A model generated the notes under the pieces. The model saw only the letters and a program-made list of their open reading frames with translations. It was not told where the DNA came from and did not search any database. Below, piece after piece: positions 43,441 through 52,500 of a DNA stretch of 64,000 nt. Every line of letters starts with the position of its first letter. Within the stretch, counting starts at the first letter, position 1. The position numbers and the translations under genes are program-made. Origin of the DNA: Symbiodinium natans (Eukaryota > Sar > Dinophyceae > Suessiales > Symbiodiniaceae); the NCBI GenBank assembly GCA_905221605.1, contig CAJNDS010002556.1:51001-115000 (forward strand), given 5' to 3'.

Positions 43441-43636
43441 ATGCCCCCTAAACCCTAAAGCCCCTAAACCCCTAAACCCTAAACCCTAAACCCTAAACCC
43501 TAAACCCTAAACCCTAAACCAATTCATAGTGTTTCAAGCTTGAGAGTTTGGAGGGTTGGGGTTACGGGCTTGGGCTCAACTGCGGCCCAGCCCAAGCCCG
43601 CCAGCCATGAACTGAACCCAAGGCTTCCCTTAGAGC

Positions 43637-43697
43637 CCCCTGGTTCTTAGTAGGGGATGAGGCAATTAGGGCCCTATATAGATATAACACATATATG

Positions 43698-43729
<32 letters not shown>

Positions 43730-43744
43730 CACTTATATATACTT
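43637..43744. mobile_element. Left half of a family 6 inverted-repeat element, split by the retrotransposon
   Basis: TTCTTAGTAGGGGATGAGG and AATTAGGGCCC at 43637-43672 are the imperfect complement of GGGTACCTCATTCCCTCATT and ACCTACTCTAAG at 61125-61160. An AT-rich microsatellite core lies on both sides of the insertion. Complete relatives are near 33044-33133 and 61506-61618. Confidence 0.65.
43741..43744. other. Target site duplication, left copy (ACTT)
   Basis: ACTT precedes the 5' LTR here and follows the 3' LTR at 60903-60906. Four bases fits Ty3/Gypsy-type integration. The microsatellite context makes chance identity possible. Confidence 0.7.
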
Positions 43745-44044
43745 TGTGAGCAGGTCTATGCACGCACGCTGCATGTGCAAAGCTGCCAGGGCCAGTACTG
43801 TAGTAGTTTTCCTTTGCATGCGTAGTTTTGCAATTCGTAACAATGCCAATGTTTTGGCTCAAGTACCGAGCTTGTGCCTTTGAGCACGGTAGTTTCGTAC
43901 AGTAGCTCTTAGGTTGCTGTGCGGTCCGACCGGACGCACTCAGGCGTAGCTGCACAAGTGCTTGAACTCGCGAAGTCGTAAAACAGCGTGACCGGGCTGT
44001 GATTGCATTGGCTTAGTGCAAGTCCAGTGCTGGTCGACTTCACA
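43745..44044 (+). repeat. 5' LTR
   Basis: 300 bp, starting TGTGAGCAGG and ending GGTCGACTTCACA; terminal inverted repeat TGTGA/TCACA including the standard TG...CA. No obvious TATA box. Confidence 0.95.
43852..43863 (+). promoter_or_regulatory. Spliced-leader-like sequence in the LTR
   Basis: TTTTGGCTCAAG equals the 3' 12 bases of the conserved dinoflagellate spliced leader; upstream, GCCA and TCGTA also match with short insertions between. It lies 107 bp into each LTR (also 60710-60721). It may be a captured trans-spliced 5' end marking the start of R; this is inference. Confidence 0.5.
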
Positions 44045-44046
44045 AT

Positions 44047-44064
44047 TGGGGGCTGTTCTGGGAA
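44047..44064 (+). other. Candidate primer binding site
   Basis: TGGGGGCTGTTCTGGGAA begins two bases after the 5' LTR and starts with TGG, as expected for pairing with a tRNA ending CCA. I cannot name the tRNA. Confidence 0.4.
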
Positions 44065-44150
44065 ACGTACAGCTCTTGTGCCTACGGCCCGAGTGGGCAA
44101 GCATTGCTTTGCTTGTCTGTCGCGGTCCGTGACCTGGACGCGTGGACTGT

Positions 44151-44228
44151 GTGCCACGCTTGCGGCCTGTTAACCAAGGCGCGGCGCTTCGTGTGCCACG
44201 CCTGCGGCCTGCTAACCAAGGCGCGGCG
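44151..44228 (+). repeat. Two 36-bp tandem leader repeats
   Basis: GTGCCACGCTTGCGGCCTGT... at 44151-44186 is repeated at 44193-44228 with two changes, period 42. The second copy abuts the first ATG of ORF1. Confidence 0.85.
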
Positions 44229-47200
44229 ATGTCCGCAGAGGTTGCAGGTCAGGCCGAGGGCGTCACCCTCCTCGAAGCGATCGAGGGTGGCGACGTTCCC
44301 TATCCCGAGCGGATGAGCTACGTCGCTTGGCTTAAGTGGCGTAGGGAGACCGGCAGTCGTCCGTTGTCCAAGCGGGATGGGGTTAGCACAACGCCAGAGC
44401 AGGAGGCGGCTCTCTGGCGAAAGGTCATGAAGTTCCTCCACGACGCCGAAGGCGAGGACGAGGAGGAAGAGGAAGAAGAAGAGGACTCCGAGCTAGTCCC
44501 TGAGGCCTCGGGCGCTGGAGGCGACATTCCGCCGCGGGTGGATGTCGGCGCCGCGGCTAGGGAGCTGGCCATGGTCCCTACCGGTGCTGCCTATGTCCCT
44601 GCTACGGCACCAGGGTCCCGCCCGGCGGGACCGTCCGGTCCGCCGTCGACAGCAGGTTCAGTCCCAGGCACCGCAGAGGGCTTACAGGCGGAGCTGCGCG
44701 CGATTTTCCGTCCAGACCAGGAACCGGTCGCGGACTACCTGACGCGCGTTTCGCGGATTGTCCTCGCGCTCAAAGCGCATGGACTCACGGTGAGCTCCCG
44801 TGACCTTGACGCCTTGAGCACCAAAGCCACCCTCCTTGCGGATGAGTTCTCGAAGATAGGCGGGGACTGGCATCCGACAAAGATGGTCCGTCGGCTGCGG
44901 ACCAGGTTCTCGGTCGCGGCTTTGCGCGGTGGCGAGGACCCCGAAGACGCAGAGGAGATTCAGCGTGAAATCCAATGCATCGGGGAACTTATCCTCGCGC
45001 TAGGGGGAAAAGAAAGGTCGAGCCAAGAGAAGGTTTGGAGCTCCCCGTCCGACGTGCCAGTTGAAGCCGTGGGGCCGCGTTCCCCAGGGCTACCACAGCC
45101 TGCGACTGCGAGTGGGTTGGGGTTAGGTTTGGACCGTGGAGGTTTGCACACTGCCGAGGTTGCAGGTGGTCCTTCCGCGGCCCGTGACCTGGGCGCGACG
45201 GACGGCGATTCCCCTTTGCGCGCGAAGCTCGCGGCGCTGGAGATGGAGATAGAAGCCCTGAAGCGAGGTTCAGACGGCGGAGGTTCGCAGACCGGGTCCC
45301 AAAACCCGGCGGGCGATTTCGCCGCCGCACTCGCCGCCCAAACTGAAGCGTTGAAAGAAGCGTTAGCGCAGAGGGGCGGGCAAAGCTCCATAACGACGGT
45401 CAAAACTGACCTCACGTGGCCGACGCTGACCGACGACAAGTCGGACGCGCGAGACGTTGTCCTGTTCTACGAGGAGTTCGAGGACGTCTGCGCACTGGCC
45501 AACAACTGCCGCGGTATGAGTGCGCGCGAAAAGCTGCTAGCGCTACGCGGGCGCTGCCGCGGCTCGCGCATGAAGACGTACACGAACGCCTACCGCGCAG
45601 CGTGTAAGTCGGGAGAGGTTCTCTCCGACCCACAGGCGGTGTACGACCGCATCAAGAACAAGCACTTGATGTTCGGGGAATCGCGGGAGGAAAGAGAAGT
45701 CCGCGTGGATGGTGAGCATGCCTCCCTCGCTAAGGGCAAGCTCACAGGCCACCAATTCGAGCCTTTGTTTGAGGCATCGATCGCGGACCTTGAGGCGGTG
45801 GGTCTTGGGAAGACCCCACGAGAGTTGTATCTCTCGTACCTCCGCAAGATGCCCCCGTATCTCCAAAAGGAGATACGTAACGACAAGCGATTGTGGCCCG
45901 GCGACCCCAAGGACGGCGGGCTGAGAGGGCCGCAGACTTGGGAGGAGAGCCACAAGGTCGTCTTGGAGTACGAACAGAGGGAAGCAGCGCACCGTGCTGT
46001 TTCCCACTCTGTGTACTCCACGACCGGCTCTCCAAGCGCGGACCCGTCGGTCGCGCTAGCCGAGGCTCAGAAGGAGATTCGGAGCCTCAAGGCCGCCGCT
46101 AAGGCTGCTGCGAAGGGAGCAGCTGCCGCGGCCAAGGCTGGCGCGGATCAGACGTTTGCCGCTGCGTCGAAGGGAGCTGGCAAAGGAGCGGACAAGAAGA
46201 TCTGCTTCCACTTTCGCGACCACGGGAATTGCCCGAAAGGGGATGCCTGCCCGTACAGCCACGACAAGGAGCTTCGCAGAAAAGCTCTCGCGGCCAAGAA
46301 GGGTGACCAAACCTTTGCCACGGCGAAAGGCAAGGGCAAAGGGAGGGGAGGTGGCAAGGCAAAGGCCAACGCAAAGCCTAAGGCTGCGGCCAAAGGCGCG
46401 GCAAAGCCACCAGGCACGGTTTGCCCCTTTTTCTCCAAGAATGGGTCGTGCAAGAAAGGAGCCAGCTGCGACATGGTCCACAACCTGACGACCTCAGGAG
46501 GGACGCCGGCCTTGCCTGCCAACTGGGCCGCGCCCTCCGGTGCTTCCATGTCCAACCCCTTCGCTGCGTTCAGTGTCCAGATAGGCAGCTCAGGCGTCCA
46601 GGCAGGCGTCTCAGGAGCCGCAGGACGCGCCGCGGTGCAGCAGCACGCGCTTCCGTTGAGCAAGGGCGGGCGGGACAAGTTCGCCACCCTGGACGATCTG
46701 CCGAAGGACTGGTGGAGCCTGGCAGACAACGAGCCAGGAGGCTACCAGTACAGAACGGTAGTCCAGGTGCTCGACCGTAAGGTCGAGTGCATGCTCGACG
46801 GATGCGCCGGCGCAAACCACGTAACCGAGGAACTTGTGGTGGGCATGATGAACCGGGCTGCAGAGCTGGGGATCGGTACCGAAGATCCCGGCTTCCCGGT
46901 CGTGAGACTCGAGAAGTGGGTCCACCCCGAATGTGTGCATGGCATTGCTTCGGGAGCCCCCGTTCCTCTGAAGGGGGCAGCAGTCTTGCGCGTCACGCTG
47001 CTGGAAGGCAGGACGGCGGACGACTGTCGCCCCAACACTGAAATTTTCGTGCGATGCAAAATCGCAGCCAGGGGAACGTCCGATTGGCACGGACTGATCC
47101 TCGGCGGCAGAGCGTTGGACTGCGCCGGAAGGATGGGCCTGGGCTTCAGGCCGGGTCCCGACTTTCACGTCCTCGACACGCTGGGAATCAGGATGCCCAG

Positions 47201-49538
47201 ATGTGAGGATCACAGCAAGACCCGGAAGGACAGGGCCTACGCCTTCGAAGCGCGGTTGTCGAGCCTGGACGACGCGTCATGCACCGAGCCTGGGGGCGGA
47301 AGCCGGGAGCTCCTCCGCTACGACGGGGAAGAGCCTCTCGAGCTCTCGCCAGGCGACGGGGTGCTGGTGCCTGTCGTGCGGGAGCAAGGAGTCTCCGCAG
47401 AGGGATCCCTGTCCGAGGTAGTGCTTCCGGTGGAGTGCGGGGTCGAGGCCGTACCAGGCCTTTGGCCCACAGGAGAGGGAAAGGGGTTTGTGTTGCTCGC
47501 AGCCCAAGAGTGCGATCACTCTCTCCAGCCGGGCGAGGTTGTTGCGGAAGTGCGTTCCGGCCTCGTTAGCACTGCGGCCTGTGGTTGTGGCGCGGTTGAG
47601 ACGGTGTTCGAGTCGGAGCCGTCTCCGCAGGCATGTGCGGATTGTGGGGTCGCCGTTGCCTCGGTTGACCACGACCCGTGCTTTGCTTGCGGGTCCGCGT
47701 CCAGGGCCGCGGCAAGAAGCTTCCAAGGTTGTTCCTCGTGTGCGCGGTCCTTTGGGCGGCTGCGTACCGGCGCCAGGATCGGTGTGCTATCGGTCCTTGC
47801 TGCGGTGACTGTTCTCGCTTCGGTGTGGGGCGGGAGCGGCCCGGTTGGGCGCCCTGTTGAGGAGCCTGGAGTGCTTACTTGCTTGGACCACCTTCCAAGC
47901 GTCGACAGCTGGTGGGAGGCGCCGGGTGGTTACGCGTCTGTGTGGGGTAGGCGCCCTGCGCAGAAGGACCTCGGGACTCTGGCGGTCGAGAAGGCGCCTT
48001 ACGAAACGTGCTTGCTTCAGCGCGTAGGTGAGGCGTGGCGTCTCTGGGACACGAGGGATTTGCGTGTGGCGGAAAGCGTTGCGTGCAGCGATGAGGTTCC
48101 AGTCACCGAACGCCTCGCGGTCTTTAGGACGCGCAAGGGGCCACGCTGGGCTGGCTGGCGTGAGGGATCGGCCACTGCTGGGAGAGGCGCAAGTGACGCT
48201 GTGCGCCCAGCAGACGCGGTCGATACGGCGCGCTGCCCGAGCTATCATATCGTGGAGAGCTGGGACATCGAGAAGATGATCGAAGAGCCTCCAACGGACT
48301 ACTATTATGAGAAGCTCGCGGCAGATATGCGCGCCCGGCACCCTAAAGCGTGCCCGCACCTCCTCGACCACCTCGTTTCCTTAGAGGGTTTCCTAGATAA
48401 GTCAATCTTGTTTGGCTTCTCCTTTGGAATCAGCAAGGCCGAAGTTTGTGTCTCCAAAGGCAAGCTCCTGGGACACAACATTGGGCGGGACGGGAGTTCG
48501 CCTGACGAAGAGCGTTGTCAGGCGGTGATTGACTTTCCCCCGCTCTGGGAGAAGCTTCACATTCAGCAATTTTTGGGTTGCGCAAACTGGTTGCGCGGCT
48601 ACCTGCCTGTTGAGTATGGGCACGCAGCCAAGATTTTAGGGCAGTGGCAGAAGCCAGGCGCCGTCTTTCCTGAAGGCGGGCTGGGCTCAGCCGCCACCGA
48701 GGGTTGCAAAGCCTTTAAAGCGATTAAGCGCATGATGCAGAACCGCATCAATTTGGCTACCTTCGATGAGGCCTCTGCTGCGGATGGGTCGTGTCCCCTT
48801 GAGCAGATCGCGGATGCGTCGGGCATCGCGGTAGGGGGCAGCGTCGTGCAGATGACGCGTGACTTGAGTCAGCTCAAGGTGCTTATGACGCACTCAAAGA
48901 GCCTGACCCCCGCGCAGCAGAACTGGCCGCCCTTGATACAGGAAGCGTTTGCTCAGCTCGAGGTAAAGCGGGCGACACGCCGCATGTTTGGCTCTATTCG
49001 GACTCTGTGTTGGACAGATCATGCCAACCTTACCCGAGCGCAAACATCGGACATCGGAATGGATCCGAAGCTCGTCCGGTGGGTTGCAGAAATCCTGATG
49101 GATGGGTCCGAAATAAGGAGCCTTAGCGGTCGCTCAGCGACGCTGGGTGACAGTTTTAGCCGCAATCCCAAGGATCGGGATGCGCTCCTTGCGGCGAGGA
49201 CGAAAGATCTCGAGGGCCTTTCGGGCCAACTCCGAGGTTTCGACCTGGACCAGTACCTCGGAGAGGGTACTGAGGGTGATGGACCCGTGCCCTGGGCGGT
49301 CGGCAACGACGCCGTCCCAGAGCCTGCGGGCCGTGTCCAGGCCGCGGCTGTGCCGATGTGCGTCGTCGCAGCCCTTCCGGTGCGCGTCATGGTTGTCTTT
49401 GACTACGCGCGTTGGAAAGAACAGGACGCAGAGCTGACTGAGATCAGGCGCGTCTTCCAAGCGAGCCTCCCTGGAGTTTCTGTGGCTGTCAGGGGTTGTT
49501 GGGGTCCGTTTGAGGATACCGACGGGCTCGCATTTTGA
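44229..49538 (+). CDS. ORF1: Gag - protease - RT thumb/connection - RNase H polyprotein
   Basis: 1769 codons from the first ATG (MSAEVAGQAEG). Residues 1-640: acidic and coiled Gag-like region. Two CCCH zinc fingers (659-678 and 732-751, C-x8-C-x5-C-x3-H) separated by a Lys/Gly/Ala-rich RNA-binding stretch replace the usual CCHC knuckle. Protease: active site D857-G-C-A-G and the LILGG motif at 956-960. Cys-rich segment from about 1118 and a hydrophobic helix near 1184-1201. From about 1375: RT connection/thumb (HLLDHL, then LLGH at 1413-1416, FPPLWEKLHIQQFLGCANW), then RNase H (D1529 in ADASG, TDH at D1597, and DSFSR). The RT palm expected before the thumb is absent; it is encoded downstream at 54000-54700. 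Translation probably continues into ORF2 by a +1 shift. Confidence 0.9.
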   Translation: MSAEVAGQAEGVTLLEAIEGGDVPYPERMSYVAWLKWRRETGSRPLSKRDGVSTTPEQEAALWRKVMKFLHDAEGEDEEEEEEEEDSELVPEASGAGGDIPPRVDVGAAARELAMVPTGAAYVPATAPGSRPAGPSGPPSTAGSVPGTAEGLQAELRAIFRPDQEPVADYLTRVSRIVLALKAHGLTVSSRDLDALSTKATLLADEFSKIGGDWHPTKMVRRLRTRFSVAALRGGEDPEDAEEIQREIQCIGELILALGGKERSSQEKVWSSPSDVPVEAVGPRSPGLPQPATASGLGLGLDRGGLHTAEVAGGPSAARDLGATDGDSPLRAKLAALEMEIEALKRGSDGGGSQTGSQNPAGDFAAALAAQTEALKEALAQRGGQSSITTVKTDLTWPTLTDDKSDARDVVLFYEEFEDVCALANNCRGMSAREKLLALRGRCRGSRMKTYTNAYRAACKSGEVLSDPQAVYDRIKNKHLMFGESREEREVRVDGEHASLAKGKLTGHQFEPLFEASIADLEAVGLGKTPRELYLSYLRKMPPYLQKEIRNDKRLWPGDPKDGGLRGPQTWEESHKVVLEYEQREAAHRAVSHSVYSTTGSPSADPSVALAEAQKEIRSLKAAAKAAAKGAAAAAKAGADQTFAAASKGAGKGADKKICFHFRDHGNCPKGDACPYSHDKELRRKALAAKKGDQTFATAKGKGKGRGGGKAKANAKPKAAAKGAAKPPGTVCPFFSKNGSCKKGASCDMVHNLTTSGGTPALPANWAAPSGASMSNPFAAFSVQIGSSGVQAGVSGAAGRAAVQQHALPLSKGGRDKFATLDDLPKDWWSLADNEPGGYQYRTVVQVLDRKVECMLDGCAGANHVTEELVVGMMNRAAELGIGTEDPGFPVVRLEKWVHPECVHGIASGAPVPLKGAAVLRVTLLEGRTADDCRPNTEIFVRCKIAARGTSDWHGLILGGRALDCAGRMGLGFRPGPDFHVLDTLGIRMPRCEDHSKTRKDRAYAFEARLSSLDDASCTEPGGGSRELLRYDGEEPLELSPGDGVLVPVVREQGVSAEGSLSEVVLPVECGVEAVPGLWPTGEGKGFVLLAAQECDHSLQPGEVVAEVRSGLVSTAACGCGAVETVFESEPSPQACADCGVAVASVDHDPCFACGSASRAAARSFQGCSSCARSFGRLRTGARIGVLSVLAAVTVLASVWGGSGPVGRPVEEPGVLTCLDHLPSVDSWWEAPGGYASVWGRRPAQKDLGTLAVEKAPYETCLLQRVGEAWRLWDTRDLRVAESVACSDEVPVTERLAVFRTRKGPRWAGWREGSATAGRGASDAVRPADAVDTARCPSYHIVESWDIEKMIEEPPTDYYYEKLAADMRARHPKACPHLLDHLVSLEGFLDKSILFGFSFGISKAEVCVSKGKLLGHNIGRDGSSPDEERCQAVIDFPPLWEKLHIQQFLGCANWLRGYLPVEYGHAAKILGQWQKPGAVFPEGGLGSAATEGCKAFKAIKRMMQNRINLATFDEASAADGSCPLEQIADASGIAVGGSVVQMTRDLSQLKVLMTHSKSLTPAQQNWPPLIQEAFAQLEVKRATRRMFGSIRTLCWTDHANLTRAQTSDIGMDPKLVRWVAEILMDGSEIRSLSGRSATLGDSFSRNPKDRDALLAARTKDLEGLSGQLRGFDLDQYLGEGTEGDGPVPWAVGNDAVPEPAGRVQAAAVPMCVVAALPVRVMVVFDYARWKEQDAELTEIRRVFQASLPGVSVAVRGCWGPFEDTDGLAF
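49438..49538 (+). other. ORF1/ORF2 overlap, candidate +1 frameshift
   Basis: ORF1 ends TGA at 49536-49538; the ORF2 frame, +1 relative to it, opens after a stop at 49435-49437 and has no ATG for about 480 bases. Any shift must fall in these 101 bases. GCG-AGC-C at 49461-49467, in the ORF1 frame, resembles the Ty3 site GCG-AGU-U. Similar-looking alpha/beta sequence on both sides suggests one protein domain spans the junction. Confidence 0.55.
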
Positions 49539-52500
49539 TTGCGGGGCCGGCAGGCTCGCAGGGACCAAGAAGATCAAGCGGATCAGGGTCGACTTGCTCA
49601 CTTCGTGTGCCAAGGTTCTTAGGGAAGCTTCGGGGTTTCGTCCGCAGTTCCTCGTAGGACTTGGGCAAGGCGGGCTGGTCACAGCCGTCCTTAGGTGGCC
49701 TTTGGTTGTTGAGCTCACGCTCCAAGCAAGGAACCTGCAGCGCAAGGAAGCTAGGGCTGTAGGAGAGGCTTGGGCAGGCATCAAGGCTATCTGGGCGGTG
49801 CGGCCACGCCTTTGGCGCACGCAGCAAGGCCACTTGGAAGTGGCCGAGGCTTGTCCGGAACTCAAGAAGGATTTTCCGGAGCCTCCCCTGCGAGGTTTTG
49901 GGATCGTAGGGAAGCAGGCATTGGGGGCGGAAGTTCTGCGGTCCTTGAGGTTGGACGCGGTTCGTTCCATCGATGATGCTAGCATTAGAGGGATGCTGGA
50001 CGAACCGTCACGACCCCTCTGGGACCATGAGGGTCTATGCATCTGCGGCAAACGGACCTACCTGTTTTCTCGCTGCCCCGCCTGCATCGAGAAAGAGGCG
50101 GTCGATACCTCGGTGGAGATAGCCGAGCGGGAGGAGCTCGAACCTCCGCTTGAGGGCGACCTTGAGGCCCATGAGGTGGGCCTAGAGGTCAACTCCGTCC
50201 TTGCGACCTTGGATAGGACAGGAGGTTTGTTTAGGGTTAGGTCCTCAACCATCCAGCAATGGGCGGTAGGGTTCAGGACTACGCCCAAGGATGCTCCCGT
50301 TCCCACAGCATATGGCATGCTGAGTGGGAAGATATGGAAGAAGGGCCATTCCATGAAGCTCAGCCTCGGCTCCCAGCACAAGGATCTTTCCAAGTGGGGC
50401 GATGTGAAGCCTTACTGGACCACATGGGTGGTTAGAGAAGATGGTGCTGTGGTGGCGGGGCACAACTGCTCGCCCCTGGATGCGGTTCAGGGCGACATCG
50501 TCGTGCATTGGTCGTCAGTGGTGAACTGGCACGGCCACAGACACGTCGTGAATGAGCAGTGCGAAGTGCTCTGGAGGTCTAAGGGCAAAGAGGTTGCCTT
50601 AGACCCCTCCTTCGGCAAGCTGATAGCCCCTGTGGGTAGGGTTACTCAAGTCATTGGCTGGCGGGCAACCGGAGAAGCCTCGGATCCCCGCAGTTCTACC
50701 CGGCAGGCGTCAAGGGTCCTTGCTCAATTCTCTGCGTCCAATGAGGGCGTAGAAGGGCATTGGACCGCGGGCGCTATCAGTCGCGGGAAGAATGCCAATG
50801 AGTGCAAGCCGAAGGATAGAGTTTTGGCGTTTATGGGTGAGGAGCACAAGGGCCCTGCAGTGGTTCTAGAGCTCGTCAGCCATAGCCCCATCCTGTGCAT
50901 TTGGGACCATTCCTCAACCAAGGTCAAGGTCGAGTTTAAGGGCGGTGTTCCGTCTTTGAGCCTGATCGCGGAGGAGGACGAAAATCGTCGTGAGCAGCTT
51001 GCGGTCGAGGAAAGGGACGCGGCGAACATTTCGGAGTTCCGAGTCACGGGATCCCTTCGTACGGCGTGGTACGAGGGCCAGCGGCGCGATCCCTCATTGG
51101 CGGGCTCGATTCGCAAGCCGGAGCCGCCGATGGTGATATCCGGAGACGGGTTGCTGGAGCGCGAGGTGACCCTCAGGACGGGTCAAACCGTCGTCGTCCC
51201 AGTGGTTCCCAACGGGGCTGCGGGCGCGAATGGGGTGACCTGGCGCCGCGCCTGCTACAATTCAGTCCACTGTGGAGTCCTTGGGGCCCATAGGTCTGCT
51301 GAGGTTACCATCAAGCTGCTAGAGAGGGCAGTCTGGTGGCCCGACTTAGAAAAAGATGTGCGGACCTGGGTCGCCAAATGTCTCGCTTGCATTAAGGGCC
51401 GCTCTCGGCCGACGAAGGTCGAGGCTCGCGCGGTCAAATGTGGCGCCGAGACATGCTGGCAGGAAGTCAGCGTGGACTGTGAAGGCCCGAACCGAGAGGA
51501 CAGGGAAGGGCATAGGTACTCGCTTACGTACTTCGATTGCCTCAGTCATGCTGTCCTCCTCGAGCCGATGAGGTCTCTGACTCATGCTGAAGTCAGGAGG
51601 GCGTTCGTACGCTGTGTGCTTCGCAGCAGGACGATCCCGAGCCTCATCAGGTCGGATAGAGGGCCAGAGTTCAAGAATGCGCTCATGGCAGAACTCAGCG
51701 CTATGCTTGGGACCGAGTGGCGGTTCAGCGCGCCCTTGAGGCCTTGTGAGTTGGGCGCAAACGAGCGAGTCCACCAAGAAGTTCAAAAGGTGCTGGGGGC
51801 GGTCGTCAGGCAAGTCGGCGCCTCCCTTTCCGAAGCTTGGTCGGATTGGCTCGTGGTGGCGGAGTACGTCATAGACAACACTCCGGGACCCCACGGGTAT
51901 ACCCCGAGGGACCTAGAGCGGAGCTGGTCGCTCGCTCTACCACTTGAAAAGGACGTCCTGCGAGACGCCTTGCAGTTTGAACCCATCTCTGATTGGGCTC
52001 GGAGCCAGTTCAAACAGTTCTCGGAGCTAGCTGCTGCGGTCCGAGAGCACTGGACGCGGTCTTCAGAAGCGCGGGCGAAACTTGCAAATCGCCATAGGCG
52101 CACTGTGGACCTTAAACCAGGCGACCGAGTGGTCTGGAACGCTCCGAGGGCCCGCTCAGAGGGGGCGGGGCGTGTGCCTTGGAAACCGGGTCTGACCGGC
52201 CCCTGGCGCGTGTTGGAAGTCAAGGGCCACAGGCTCACCTTGGAGCCCGTGTCGATGGAGTCGGGGGGTACTTCTTCCGCCCGGCGCGGCCCGATGGAGG
52301 CGCACGCAGAAGACTGCATTCTTGTTCCTGCGGATGCAGATGGCGCGGAATCCCGCGAGCCGGTCGTCTTTGAAGACGATGAAACCGGCGGGGACGGCTC
52401 GTCTCGCCCCAGCTTAGGGCAACAGGTTCAAGGCGACGCCAAGCAGGTGGAGTTCACGCTGACCAGGCGCGGGAGGGACTTCGTCCTCCGCCTTGGCGAC

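Larger units (their letters stand above)
1..43636. repeat. Interspersed telomere-like repeat landscape
   Basis: Hundreds of TTTAGGG or CCCTAAA heptamers and variants (TTTCGGG, TTCAGGG, CCCTAAG, CCCTCAA, CCCCAAA) occur in arrays of two to forty units, in both orientations, throughout this stretch and again in 60903-64000. They are almost absent from the retroelement between. Since orientation flips repeatedly and unique coding islands lie between arrays, this is not a chromosome end. The arrays fill introns and spacers. Stretches over 300 bases without an entry below hold only such arrays, poly-G/C runs or diverged inverted-repeat elements. Confidence 0.95.

Noticed and set aside
44229-49538. 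Minus-strand long frames within the retroelement genes (also 49438-59911)
   Set aside because: High GC third positions open antisense frames; none shows a domain, while the plus strand carries all catalytic motifs.
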